Below, piece by piece: positions 10,387 through 23,040 of a DNA stretch of 64,000 nt. The DNA lies in the NCBI GenBank assembly GCA_963691705.1, contig OY829537.1, positions 75,661,352 through 75,725,351 on the forward strand, written 5' to 3'. Below the pieces are notes generated by a model. That model made no database searches and was not told the DNA's origin. It saw only the letters and a program-made list of their open reading frames with translations. A program made the position numbers and the translations under genes. Positions within the stretch are counted from its first letter, which is position 1; each line of letters begins with the position of its first letter. This stretch comes from Viola odorata (taxonomy: Eukaryota > Streptophyta > Magnoliopsida > Malpighiales > Violaceae).

Positions 10387-11852
10387 ATGACTTCTGAGTC
10401 GGAGTCGACGCGACCCTCATCCTCTAATATTCCTTTTTCGATTCGTACACAGTTATTCCCTTTTGCTACTGCTGATCTTTCTGTGACAGCACAACAAATC
10501 ACTCTGGAATCTCCGGATCTTTCGGCCAGGTCGGCAGGGGAAGCCCCCTCCTCTCAGACGATCATTTCGTTATCCCAGATGGCGGGATCTAGCTTTTCTA
10601 CTCCTCCTCTGAGGGGATTTGTGTTGAACAGTGCAGACCACCCTTTTGCGAGTGAAATAGCGGCCCTTCGTTCTCGGTTGGAATATTTGACTGAAATGGC
10701 TGGAAGAATCACACCTGAGGTTTCTAGGTCGAGTGTCCCTCCCTGTGTCATGTTCACGCAATCTATTGTCACCGAGCGGCCCTTGTCACCGTTGTTACAG
10801 GGAAACCTCCAGCCGGCTTTACCTACAATAGATACCCCGATTAGTTTTGTGCAACTCACTCAAGGACGAGTGGAGCCTTATGTGCCACAGGTGCCACAAG
10901 TTCCCATCCCTCAGGAGGATCGGCACCTTGATGAGGTCAGAAACCGTTGGGACTGTCGAAGAGAAGGAGCGAATAGAGGTTTATCTCCCGAGTACAGTGA
11001 AAGATCCAGTAGCAGAAGATATCAAACTTGTTCACCCAGGAGCCGCAGCCAGTCTCCTAGGAGACATCCTATGCCAGATCCGCGGAAATATCTCCCTCGC
11101 GCCATGCGCGTGAAATCCTTGATGACACATCGGGTTACCCATTTAGCCGTCGTATAAGGCGCCATAAGGTCAGCCGACATGTGAAGCTTCCCACTAAGAC
11201 TTATGACAGCACCAGAGATCCCATTTCCCACGTCAATAAGGTGAAAGATTTCGTTCAATTTCAGACTCACAGTGATGCGGCGTTATGCCAAATATTTGTT
11301 ATGACATTATCAGGAGTTGCGCATCTCTGGTTCGAGGGCCTTCCTGGCGGATCTATTAGCAACTTCTCACAATTGGAATCTAAGTTTCAGAGCAGATTCA
11401 GTACAGCGATTCCAATCAGAAAATCCGCCGCCGCGTTATTTGACATACGTCGAATGCCTCAAGAAACTTTGAAGGAATTTCTCAGTCGATTCAATCTGGA
11501 AATGTCACTAACGCCGGGTGTTACCATTGATTTCTCTATAGAAGCCCTGAAAAGGAACTGCCGTTATAGTAAATTGAAAGATGCACTGATGGTGGACCCT
11601 CTAGCGACTTTAGATGCGTTAAGACTTAAAGCCCATAATTACGCGAAAATGGAAGAAGAGGAAAACAGAGATAGAGCCTATATCATGCCGCCTGAGGCGC
11701 CTCTAATTCCTAACGCTCCTGCAATTACCATTCCTAACGATCGCCTCATCGATGATTATGCTCAGCGGAAAGATCATATTCCCAAAACCTCCAATAGGCG
11801 GAAAGGTAACTCTTCGAAGGGAAAGCCTGGTAATTCCCCTACTCAGCGTTAA
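10387..11852 (+). pseudogene. T1 gag, one frameshift
   Basis: The start at 10387 (MTSESES) is preferred over the in-frame 10336 because T3 gag starts at the matching ATG (63401). The N-terminal 250 residues are variable, with a Ser/Arg-rich stretch near 11000. The frame shifts near 11.1 kb. The second part (from about 11106) is a typical retrotransposon Gag domain, with LWFEGLP and FQSRFS around 11325-11400 and basic tail residues. It ends at TAA 11850-11852, in the same frame as pol. Gag forms the cytoplasmic particle that packages the RNA. Confidence 0.8.
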
Positions 11853-11873
11853 GGAGATCCTTCTAAAGGTCGG

Positions 11874-14800
11874 ATGTACGACCCTGATTTCCCTTCCCTT
11901 AATCTACCAAGGGCGGAGATTCTAGCGATAGTGGAACAGCGAAACCTTCCCATCCGCTACCCTGCGCCTGTGAAGCCCGGAGTGCTTCTGGGGAGGAGAG
12001 AAAAAGCTTACTGCAAGTTCCACAAAGCCAGGGGGCACTCCACAGAAGTATGCAGAGAATTAAAATCGGCAATAGAATGTTTGGTGGAAGAGGGTTACTT
12101 GGGAGAATTCGCCGCCAAAGTAAGAGAAGACGCCAGAAACAATCCTACGAAAAGGATGGCAGACGACCGACAAGTACCCCCTCTCGTCCCAGAGAAGGAT
12201 AATATTCCTGGAGGGAGAGGTAAAGAAGCTTTCACAGTAGACGACGAGGACTTCCCTATGATTAACATCATAGTGGGAGGGACTCCTTATATGGACGGAT
12301 CAGAGCAATTGACGACTGTGTTAGGAGATAAACGCAAACGGGATGGCGCGTTAAAGAAAGGTGAAGCGATAGGCATCCTAGATCGCATGATATTAGCCTT
12401 CTCAGAAGAGGACGAAAAAGGCGTTGTCTATCCGCATAATGACGCATTGGTGGTTACGCCCATCATCGCCAGTCACGGAGTCAGAAGAACTCTTGTTGAT
12501 AACGGGAGTGCGGTGAACCTCTTCTCGTTAGAGGCCTACAATCTCATGAAACGACCCGACAATGAGTTAACACCGTGCAAGAAACCCATAATTGGAGTGG
12601 ACGGGGTCCCGATCCCTGTCACAGGGATAACTACTTTGCCCGTGTACTTTAGAGAAGACACCTCTAAGCGATCAGAGGACATGTTATTCCTTTTCGTGGA
12701 CTTAAACTTGCCCTACAATGTCATACTCGGACGACCCTTCCTCAACCGCTTTGGAGCGGTGATATCTCAGAAGCATCTGAAGATGAAATACCCCTCCTGG
12801 GACGGAGTGGTATCGATAAAAGGCAACCAGAAACCGGCGGCTGAATGCTACCTGCTCATGACTCAAAAGAGTTGCGATAGGTATGTATGTATAACGGTGG
12901 ACCCATACGAACAGGGTGATGAGAAGCGCGCTCAACCTCTGGAAAAAATGGTGCCCGTACCAGTGATCGGCATAGAAGAAGCAAGCTTCCTAGTCAGCGA
13001 AAAGCTCAGTCCAGCGGAAAACCTTCAATTAGCCCGGTTATTGAACAAATGTCAAGGAGAGTTCGCGTGGAAACCCGCAGACATGCTGGGTATATCACGC
13101 GAAATAGCAGAACACCGGCTCAATGTTGACCTTGGCGTCAGGCCGGTCCAGCAAAAGCGGCGCGCGTTCTCTACGGAAAAAGCTTTAGCCGTTGATAAAG
13201 AAGTGACAAAGCTCCTTGACGCAGGATTCATCCGCGAAGTTCAATACCCTACTTGGTTAGCCAACCCAGTTCTTGTTCCTAAGCCCAATAGAGACTGGCG
13301 CATGTGTATCGACTTTACCGATTTGAACGATGCTTGCCCTAAGGATTGCTACCCGCTTTCCCGTATTCACCAATTAGCCGATCAGACTGCCGGGTACGCA
13401 TATTTGAGTTCACTTGACGCTAACTCCGGATACCACCAAATTCCCATGGCCGTTGAAGATGAAGAAAAGACTGCCTTCATCACTCTTAAGGCCACTTACT
13501 GTTATACGGCGATGCCGTTTGGGCTGAAGAACGCTGGGGCAACGTTCCAACGTATGGCAAACAAAATATTCGAAGAACAGATAGGGAAGAATGTGGAAGC
13601 ATACGTTGATGATATATTAGTAAAGAGCGCGAACTTTCAGGATCACTTGCAGGATCTGAAAGAAGTCTTTAACGTGATGAAAAGGCACAACATGAAACTG
13701 AACCCCCGAAAATGCATGTTTGCATTTCAGACGGGGAAATTCCTGGGCTACGTAGTTAGCCAAAAAGGAATCCAGCCTAACCCATCAAAGATTAAAGCCA
13801 TACAAGACATGATATCTCCAAGAACCGTTAAGGAGGTACAAAGGCTAACAGGGCGTGTTATCGCCCTAGGGCGATTTATTTCCAAACAAGGCGAGAAGTG
13901 TCTCCCTTTTTTCAAAGTCATACGCAAGAAAGCACCGTTCGGGTGGACCCCAGAATGTGAAGAGGCGTTCATTAGCCTAAAAGATTATCTATCGTCTGAC
14001 CTACTGCTGACAAGGCCGGAGCCGGGTGATACTTTATATTTATACCTCGGCGCTGCTGATGAAGTGGTTAGTGCCGTCCTCGTCCGCGACGATAGCCACG
14101 CGCACCGCCCTGTATATTTTGTAAGTCACGTTCTGAAAGATGTGGAGCTGCGATACGCCCGAATCGAGAAAATAACGTTCGCACTAATACAAGCCACTCA
14201 AAAAATAGGCAGATACTTCCAGTCCTACCCCGTTATCGTGCTTACAGACCAACATCTGAAGAGAATATTTCGAAAGCCTGAGTCCTCAGGAAGAATGTTA
14301 ATCTGGGTGCTCGAACTCTAGCAGTACGGGCTGAGTTATCAGTCCCGACCGTCCGTGAAGGCTCAAATCCTGGCAGATTTTATAGCAGAATGCACCTTTA
14401 CAGAAGATCCATTAACAGATGTACCCGAAGAGGAGTGGGGTGACATGGATCTCCCGTTTCCGGAAACTTATATAGACCTCTGGATCATTCATGTAGATAG
14501 AGCTAAAAACCAAGAATTGGCTGGAGCCGGAATCTTCATAAATGGGCCGCACGATATGCGAATACAGTACGCCATCCGAATTCTGCAGTTGTTATCCAAT
14601 AACGCGGCAGAGTACGAGGCGTTACTAGCCGGACTCAGGATAGGGAGAAGCCTTTCTTCCAAAGGTAGGCACGATACCGGAAGAACAGGAGACCTGCGTC
14701 TAAAAATTTGTGGTGACTCCAAACTGGTAATTGACCAGGTCTTGGGGCACTCTCAGGCCCAGGAGCCCATCATGATCCAATAAAGAAAGAAGGCATGCAA

Positions 14801-16207
14801 GTCAGCTTTGAGCACGTTCCTTGAGAGGACAACGCCGAAGCTGACAATCTCGCCAAGCTGGCCGCGAACCCTGAAGCGTCCATACCCAAAGGTGTGTATT
14901 ATCGTGAGTTACCTGTACCTTCCTTCATGGAAGAGCAAGCGTCTCTGTGTGTGGAAGAACTCGAGAATGACTAGCGGGTCCCCGTAATCAAATACTTGAA
15001 ACACGAAGAATTACCTGTGGATATCGCTGAAAAGAAAAGGGTGTTGAGACAGACAGCTCGCTGTACGTACTATGACGGGGACTTGGTTCGGAGCTATTTT
15101 TCTCACCCAGCCGCTAAATGTATAACGAAGCAAGAGGGTCTTCGCACCTTGTGCGAAATTCACGAAGGGGTGTGCGGTATGCACGTGTCGGGTGGCACCC
15201 TGGCTGCACAAGTTTTAAGATATGGATTCTATTGGCCCACCATCTGGAGAGATTGCCACAACTATGTGCAAACTTGCCCGAAATGTCAGGAGTTCTCTAA
15301 AATTCCTCGACGTCCCGCCACCAAAATATCAGAGATTATCGCTCCTTACCCTTTTGCTAAATGGGGGATCGATATCCTGGGCCCATTTCCAAAGGCAAGG
15401 GCCCAACTGAAATTTGTGATAGTGGCAGTGGACTACTTTATGAAGTGGGCGGAAGCTGAAGCGGTCGCCAACATCACGGCGGAAAAAACTTGACGTTTCT
15501 TCAAACACCAAGTTATCATGAGGTTTGGCGTACCCCGCATCCTAGTCAGTGATAACAGAACACAGTTCACCAGCCAATTCTTCAAAGACCAGTGCTCAGA
15601 ATTCAGGATTGAGCAGCGATTCTCTTCCGTGGCTCACCCGCAAACCAATGGGTAGGCGGAAGTGACCAACCGGGGCATCCTCAGCGGTATTAAGAAAAAC
15701 CTGGAGGGGTCTAAAAAGAAGTGGGCCGACGAGCTGCTGTATGTGATGTGGGCGTACCGCATGACCGTTAAAATCAGTACCGGAGAAACACCTTTTGCAT
15801 TGGCCTTCGGAACTGAGGCTGTTATGCCAGTAGAAATCGATACCATGAGCCTGCGAGTGGCTCAGTTTTGGGAGGAGCTGAATGAGGAAAGGTTACGAGC
15901 TAACCTTGATGCGTTGCCAGAGGTCCGAGAAGAAACCCTCCTAAAAATGCTACATTACAAGCGAAAGATGACCCGTTATCATAACAGGCGCGTCAAAGAA
16001 CGGTTGCTGAAGGCAGGCGACCTGGTGCTCAGAGACAAGCAAGCGGCTGGTCAACGTGTGGGGAAGCTCAGTCCAAACTGGGATGGGCCATATCGCGTTA
16101 CCCGCGTTATCGGGAAAGGAGCCTATCATCTGGAGACACTCGATGGTACTCCCTTACCTAACTCTTGGAACATCGCTCGTTTGAAATTATATTATCCTAG
16201 AATTTGA
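11874..16207 (+). pseudogene. T1 pol: CHHC knuckle, protease, RT, two RNase H, integrase
   Basis: A knuckle of the form C-x2-H-x4-H-x4-C lies near 12010. The protease active-site region is VDNGSA near 12495. RT has RMCIDFTDLN and the catalytic YVDD at 13602-13613. A first RNase H runs to the TAG at 14319-14321. A second, archaeal-type RNase H at 14355-14783 has NNAAEYEALLAGL and GDSKLVIDQV. A frameshift near 14790 and further TGA/TAG codons precede integrase. Integrase has the HHCC finger at 15160-15290, WGIDILGPFP near 15365, VSDN near 15550 and AEVTNR near 15657. Stops at 15491 and 15652 break it. The C-terminus (15662-16207) ends in WNIARLKLYYPRI, with no chromodomain. The dual RNase H is a Tat hallmark. 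Confidence 0.88.
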
Positions 16208-17335
16208 TTTTATCTGCACCTTTGACTGATGCCAACCCTAACCTTAGCTAACGCTCGGTGAGAGAGCTTTCTTGGGTGTTTGTGGTTGCTTTTGTGCAGA
16301 TAAAAAAGGGGGATCTTGGGAGTGAAAAGTCCTATGCTTGTGACGGCCGGTCCTGATCAGACGGCTCACTAAGTGAGGGCACGACTTGGCATGCCTTGAA
16401 CTAGCGTCGGGATTGAAAGGTCCCTGACGCCCCCGGGAGTGAAAAGTCCTATCCTTGTGATGACCGATCTTGATCAGATGGTTCACTAAGTGAGGGCACT
16501 TCCCGGTATCCTTGGGAGTGAAAAGCCCTTTTCTTGTACTGACCGTTCTCGTAGAGACGGCCCATCAAGACAAGGCACGCCCCAGGGAAATAGTAACTCC
16601 GTTCTAGAAATGAAAAGTCCTATCTTAGTGACCGGGCTAATATAAACGGGTCATTAAGTGAGGGCACGATTCTAGACGCGAGGACAACGCCTGAAAGTGA
16701 AAAACCCTAGCCTTGTGACGGCCTGTCCTGATCCGACGGCTCACAAAGATGAGGCACTTTCCAGGCCGACTGTGGAAATATGAAACGCGAAGAATCGTGA
16801 AATCCCAGCTAGTAACCAGATGCGTGATCCCTGGTGAAGTATAAAGCTGATAGAAAAAGAGATTTACGCAGTTTCCGTATTAACGCCCTATGACGGTAGC
16901 AGAACGGCTCCTACGGGCAATTACTGTCTCTTATAGCATTTTACGCTACTAATGGTTTACAATTAAGAATGTGCAGAATACTTTTCGAGCGGCGGAAAGA
17001 TTGATGATCGCACAAATGGCGATATCATAAGACTCGTCAGGAAAGCTAACTCGATACCGACCTCAGCGATTTTTGTTGCCGAAATACTAGGAGCCTACTC
17101 GAGAAAGTAAACACATTATGTTATCGGGGCGACAATGACGCCAAAGGAGTTTCAAAAAGTGAACACTAAAGAAAGGGAAAGACAGCGATAAAGATATAAA
17201 CTGTTTGAATATATGAAAACGCCTTTGAGGGGTCACTAGTTCTAAGGCTCAAAACAATAATGCCGTGGAGGCAAAAAACAAAAAGCCTGGCAATTCCCGA
17301 TAGCTACAGAAGAGGCGGCGAAGCTTTAGGGTGTG
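16208..17335 (+). repeat. T1 post-pol region with five diverged tandem units
   Basis: Five imperfect copies of a unit starting GGGAGTGAAAAGTCCTAT begin near 16317, 16435, 16514, 16607 and 16690, spaced about 80-120 bp. Each contains a short stem (GACGG..CC...TGATC.GACGGCTC) and ends AAGTGAGGGCAC or similar. The part from about 16770 to 17335 shows no repeats or genes. Tat/Ogre elements are known to carry tandem repeats here. Confidence 0.75.
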
Positions 17336-19724
17336 TCAGCCCTCAGGGTTCCTCCGTTTCCAGCCCTCTGCCTTAGCTTGGTGAAAACCCGCATCATTGA
17401 GGTCGACAAACTTCCATTTGAAAGCCCTCATGACCTCCTCACCTTTATATGCATCTACCCCATGGACCTCCTCGAAGCATTCAAACAAAATAATGGCAGT
17501 CCGCTCGACATGCCACAGACACTTATCGGCTGACTCCTCTTCCAGAGCGGCCTTCCCTTCCTCCAGGGCAGCTTTCTCCCTTGCCAAAGATGACTTCTCT
17601 TCTTCCAGGGCAACATTCTTGGCTTTTTCCGCTGTCAAGGCAGCATCAAGGGTGAACGCTTGCCCTTTCAGTTCCTGCTGGGTCAGCAATAATTGAGTAC
17701 GTTCCTACAACAACTTTTTCTTCTCATTTCGCTCTTTGGAAAGTTCAGCCAAGGAGGTGGCAAGAGAGGCAGCCTGACGCTGCGCGTGCTCTGTCCAGTA
17801 ATGGAACTTCACAAAGTTGGTGAAGAGGCTAGAGCGTAGCGAATTCGCCTTGTCGTCGTCAATCTTAGAGAGGAAAGCCTCCCGTTCGGCAGCGAATGAT
17901 AATATCTGGGCAACCAATAAAGCGGAAACCTCATCCAAGCCATCGCCCCCGATAGCCGCCAAGCCTGTGTTGCAAAAATCATATAAGCCAACTTGATGAG
18001 TCATAGTATCGGACTCACTCACCGAACTTAGATCAGCAGCAAAGTTGAAGGTGGTGGCCTCTTCGCCGGAATGTTGCGACAATGGAACGCTCGAAGGGAC
18101 GAACACCAGGGGAACAAGAGGGTGAATCTGTGTAGAAGTACCCCCTTAGATGATGTAGGAACCATGGGAATGGTAGCCCGAAAAATCCTGCAAACCCTCT
18201 TGGTAGTCCAGGTTAGGAGGATATGAGTGAACAGGCCCGCCGAAAGAATTGGGCGAAGCCCCGTAAGACTCAGTTGTACCCATGTTTACCAGAAACTCCG
18301 AGGGATGATTCTGGGGAACAACTGTGGAAACGAAGGCGCTGGCAGATCTGACTTCCGTCACAGCGACAGTAGAGGATAAGCTGCTGCCCTCACCCTCCTG
18401 CCGAGGTCTCTTCTTGGAACCACCCAGCACATAACCCATCTCCATATCGCTTATGGGAGATGCGGAAGTAGGAGCAACAATAGTATCCTACAAAGAACAC
18501 AGTATAAAATGCAGATAAGAGAAACAGATGAAATAATGACAGACATCAATGTACAGCATATCGTGGCCAAAAAGCACACTCACAACAGCAGTGTCAAGAG
18601 GAGGCGCTTCTGAAGAAGCTACCGCGTCCGAAGAAGGAGTGAGAGCGGCAACGCTTCTCGTTCTTTTCTTCTTTTTTCCTTTGGCAAGGGCCTTAGGGAC
18701 TTTAAAAGAAGATGGCTGAGTAGGATGAGTAGCGACGGTCACGATGGGGATACCCAATGGAATGTCGGTATTTCCCTCACCAGCCGAGGAAGAGGATACT
18801 TGAGCGAGGCTCACGGAAGCAGCGGTTAGTACAGTTGGGTTATCAGTAGCTTTCGTGGAGACAACCCTCTCCTTTTCTTCTCTTTCCCGAGCCCTTTTTA
18901 GTCGTCTCCTAACGCTCTCAGGCGTGTAATTGGGATCCGTCGCTGCATGATCGCAAAATAGCATTAGCGTTAGTATCAACAGTAATAAGGAAGGAAGCAA
19001 CACGACACTCACGTCTAACACAGGATTGAATGTCCGCCACGCATGCTAGATAACGGGTGTGAACGCTGATTTCCAGTTGAAGCAATTTGTCTAACCAGCC
19101 TTATTCAAGGTGAGGAAGGCTCTCCGGCCGGCCCCAGGCGCTATCCTTGACGTCTTGGTTAAACCTAGATCGCCACCAGGAACCAGGAACTTCAGGAAGA
19201 TCTATCACAAAGAACTCCTTTTTCCAAGCCTCGACGGAAGACTCAATGTGGAGGAGTTTCCAAGTAAAGGACTTGAGTGAGTCATCGTCAAAACTGAGCG
19301 ATATCGTTATCACACCCCGACACTTCATCAACTTAAAAACCGACTTAAGCAACAAAAGGGCAGGGGAAGTGATCCCCTTATATTTACAAAGTTTCAGAAA
19401 GGCATAAACACAGCAATATGCATTTGGGGCTAATTGGACGGGATTCAAATCGCAAGCAATAAGCAATTGTTTTATGAAAGGGTCGACGGGAAGCCGGAAA
19501 CCATAACGGAACATTTGTGCGTACAGAACCCTACGTTTGCCCGTCAAAACGCTGTTCAAGCGTATCGACTCAGGGGCAACGGTGGCCTTATAATCGGCAG
19601 GGATAACAACATTATGTGCGGCTAAATGCTCATCAAGAGCGACTTCAGAGGTGGTACTGCTAACCGTAATATCCATCTTTTTCTCATCGGCAGACTTCGA
19701 CTCAGGGTGGCGAGTCTTAGCCAT
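17336..19724 (-). pseudogene. T1 antisense gene aORF1: transposon domain plus coiled coil, three exons
   Basis: Exon 1 is 19724-19013, exon 2 is 18942-18584 and exon 3 is 18487-17336. Introns of 70 and 96 nt start GTGAGT and end CAG or TAG; the first is in phase 1, the second in phase 0. Exon 1 encodes a domain with FRYGFRLPVDPF and LAPNAYCCVYAFLKLC, resembling the 'putative gypsy type transposon' family (Pfam Transposase_28 by memory). Exon 2 is charged, with a basic KGKKKKRTR patch near 18670. Exon 3 ends in a Glu/Lys/Ala heptad-rich coiled coil (17560-17690). In-frame stops at 19101, 18146 and 17705 disable it. The frame is otherwise intact over about 740 codons. The function is unknown; a nuclear accessory role is inference. 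Confidence 0.72.
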
Positions 19725-19891
19725 GACAGAAATAAGAAATTAAAGACGAAGAAGACGATGGAAGAAAATAGGAAATACCTTTAGAGAAAAAGCACTTCGA
19801 GAACCCTGAATGGTGGAAAGAAAACAAGACGGCTAGAGAGAATATGAAGAAAGCAGAATGATAAAAGTAAGAAAAAGAAATAAGTGTTGGG

Positions 19892-19898
19892 TTTTATA
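19892..19898 (-). promoter_or_regulatory. TATA box of aORF1
   Basis: TATAAAA on the minus strand, about 170 nt upstream of the ATG at 19724. Confidence 0.5.
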
Positions 19899-20354
19899 AC
19901 CCTAGTGGCCAAAAGAAACGACGGACGCTGCAGTCGTTGTGTGAGGAGCGTCACAAGGAACAGACTCAAGCAATGAGTACAATTCTAGAGAAGCGCGATA
20001 ACGCTTCGATTTTGCTAAAATTCTAGAGCACGCTAGCCCTCGGTGCCCTAAAGAACGGACACATGTGTCTGTTCCATCACGACTTTTCTCTCGCATTAAT
20101 GAGAGGATCGTGAGCATTAAATACTCTGAAAAGCAGAAATGATTTTCTGGAATAAGACAAGAGCGATATTGCAATAATGGAGATAACGCGGAAAAGTAAA
20201 ACAAAGATCAGTTATTATCTAAGAATGAAGTACAGATGTCGTTGCGCGATAAGGCGTTATTACAAGACAAAGGAAGCAAATAAAGAGGAAAATCCTCCAA
20301 AGGGCCAGCCTTGACTAATCATGGTCCAGCACGGATATCGTAGCTGCCATTCCC
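19899..20354. other. T1 spacer between aORF1 and aORF2
   Basis: No conserved coding sequence. It presumably holds the upstream promoter of aORF1 and the 3' end of aORF2. Confidence 0.5.
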
Positions 20355-22568
20355 CTACTCCTCCCCGAAAGAAAGAAAATCTCCCTCGTTTTCGCCTAAA
20401 TCCTTTATCTTCTTGGAGGCATAATCAGCCAACTTAGATGAATCAATAGTCCCCTGGCGATAGAGATCTGTAAATCCGGCGATACAGACCTCCATGGTCT
20501 TGTTTTTCCACCAAGCTATCTTCGAAGGTACTTTGGCCAGATCCGCGTCGCGGGACGATATCTCTTCACGAAGGAGAGAGTTTCTTTTATCGGCCGCCAC
20601 CAATTCCGCCTCCAGCAGCTCCACCTTCGCCTTCCCCTTTGATTTTTCTCGCGCGAGCTCGACGCGACAGTCGTTCAACTCTGCCTGGGTTCGACCTTGA
20701 AACTTCGACAGCTTTGTTACCTTCGCCAAAGCGGCGTCTAGTTGTTCCTTCGAACCGGGAGAGCGCCGAACCTTGTCGCTCTGATCCTCGAGAAAATAAT
20801 GCAGCTCTCGGAAGCTGGCCAGCATGTCATTCAGAAGGCGTGTATGCTGAATTTCAGGGGGATGCCGCAGGAACTCTTCCTTGTCCTTCGAAGAACTGAA
20901 CATTTGGCCCACTATAGAGCCTACTGGCTCATCTCGCGATAACGGATCCGATATCCCTAAAACTCGAAGCCCGTTAGTACCAAAAGATGACAGATCCAGC
21001 TAGTATGCGACATTTCCTTGAGGACTTTGAGGGGAAAGATTGGCGATATAGGGAGGAGAGCAACTTTTTTAGGAACTACCAATGCCTGAGATCGAAAAAA
21101 GGAATAAGGGTTGAGGCTTCCTCGGGAGAGGATTAAGAGGAACACTTGGGTTCGAAACCGGCATGGTCATATCCGGAATACAGGAAGAGATCGGAGAATC
21201 AGGGCCACCAGACGGCAAGGGTGAGCCCACCACCGCCGAAACCTCATTAGCTTTCGAAGGAACGGCAGAAGGCACCTTGACAACCTCCGCCACCTGCGAG
21301 GTACTCGCGACATGAGAAGTATCAACCCCCGCGGTAGGAACTGCGTTAACTTCCCTCAAGGGAGGAACCGGTGGGCCAGTTTTCTCTTTTCGGGTTTTCT
21401 TTCGGAGACGCTCCGTCTCGGCAGCCATCTCTTCGCTATCGTCCTCGGTTGACTCCGCCGCGGGATCATTTTTTCTCACCCTAAGCTTCATTCGTTGGGC
21501 AAGGGTGGCGTGACGTAGCTCGGAATCGGCATCCATGCTCTTGCTATCGCTGTCAACTATTCTAGTCGCAGGACGACTTGGAGTCACTCCCCTGCCCCGA
21601 GGCGGCAACCAATTCTCAAGAAAACGAGAAGGTTGAGCAGAAGCACTGCGTGTTACGACGGTCTTAGTTCTCCTTCTCCTCGGCGGGATAGTCGGACGGC
21701 TGGAGCTTTCAGGTGGTGGAGAAGGGGGTAATGTCTGAAGCGGCACCATGTTCAGAGGAGTGTTATTTCCCCCGGAGGAACGACCCTCAGCGCTACCTGC
21801 CAGCGAAACATGTTAATATAGCAAGCAAATCGAAGCGATAACGTGGCAAGAGAAAAACTCACCAACGACACACTCTTTCAAGGGTCTGAACCGAGCAAAT
21901 TCCCGAATACGGAAAGGCCCTTCTATTTCTAACAGGGCGGTAACATGGGACACATCAGTACCAGATAGCACTTCTGGTTTTCTCCAAGCGGCGCTGGTAA
22001 TATCTCGGTTAAAACCCCGGCGCCACCAGCGGGACGGCAGGCGAAGGGTGAAGAAACCATTTTTCCAGTTGTCCACGCTCTCATCAAAACCTTGAAAATT
22101 CTGCCAGAAAAATTGCACGATGGCGTCATTCCATCTTGGGGTGATATCCACCAAGCAGTCGAGACAGCTCAAGTTAAAAAATGTGCGGAACAGATTGAGG
22201 GATGGAGTGAAAATACGCTTCATCTCGTATGCCCGAAGGAAGGCATAAATCCCACACCAGGAAGGCGGGGTTATTTGAACGGGATTGAGATCATAATGAT
22301 TTAGCAGCTTCATCAGAGAAGTATGGATCGGGAGATGAAACCCGTAGAGGAACATCTTGAAATAAACCAGCCGGAACGTTCCCCACATGGCATCATGAAG
22401 CCGAATATCCTTCGTAGGGATATAAGGGCGGCAGCCCAAGGGGAAGGTGATACCGTTCTCCTCTAACTCTGCCCTCAAAACTTCATTACAATAAAAAATA
22501 CTACGAGCTCTCCTAGCCTCGAGATCTATGGGATTTTCGGCACCCACAATGGCTCTAACACGAGACAT
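20355..22568 (-). pseudogene. T1 antisense gene aORF2: transposon domain plus coiled coil, two exons
   Basis: The start MSRVRAIVG at 22568 aligns with the T2 start. Exon 1 (22568-21863, 706 nt) encodes the same domain type as aORF1, with LDAMW/IHTSL-type core, PPSWCGIYAFLRAYEMKR and RWWRRGFNRD. A 66-nt intron (21862-21797, GTGAGT...CAG) interrupts at phase 1, as in aORF1 and T2 aORF2'. Exon 2 (21796-20355) is Pro/Ser rich with a basic PRRRRTK patch and FLENWLPPRG, then a long coiled coil (about 20850-20500). Two in-frame stops near 21070 and 21001 lie between these parts. The C-terminus ends GDFLSFGEE. The function is unknown. Confidence 0.75.
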
Positions 22569-22757
22569 AAGGGACTGGAAAAATAAAACTACGACGAGAG
22601 AGGAACAAAATACCTGGAGCAAGAAGCCAGTAAACAGGCCGTCGGCGCCGGTGAGCAGTTGCAGAAACTCCTCTTGAGCAGGAAGAAGCACAAGAGAAAG
22701 AGAAAGTGTGAAATTTTTTGAAGTATTGGCAAAAGTAATGAAAGAGAATAGCGGTTC

Positions 22758-22764
22758 CCTTATA
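22758..22764 (-). promoter_or_regulatory. TATA box of aORF2
   Basis: TATAAGG on the minus strand (CTTTATAAGG), about 190 nt before the ATG. Confidence 0.45.
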
Positions 22765-23040
22765 AAGGTCAAACTTGAAGAAGAGACAGCCTGTAAAAGT
22801 GAGACACGTGCGGAACAGAAAGCGACGCGTGGACAGTCATTTATGTCTTTGGGAGAAGACAGTTACCGACTGAAAACCGAAAGACGGTTGCACCCAGCAA
22901 CAGGTATCCCTCAGCGGCAACCCTTCACGCTTGAAGAAATGGCGCGAGAAGGTGATAGGAGAACAAAGGGAAAATGAAGCATTATCTTATTCATTTTTGA
23001 AAAGCCATACGGCATCTACAAAGAGGCAAGACACGCTAAA

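Noticed and set aside
16244..16486. Minus-strand ORF over the T1 tandem units
   Set aside because: It simply translates the repeat (HKDRTFHS / HKHRTFHS) and has no independent support.
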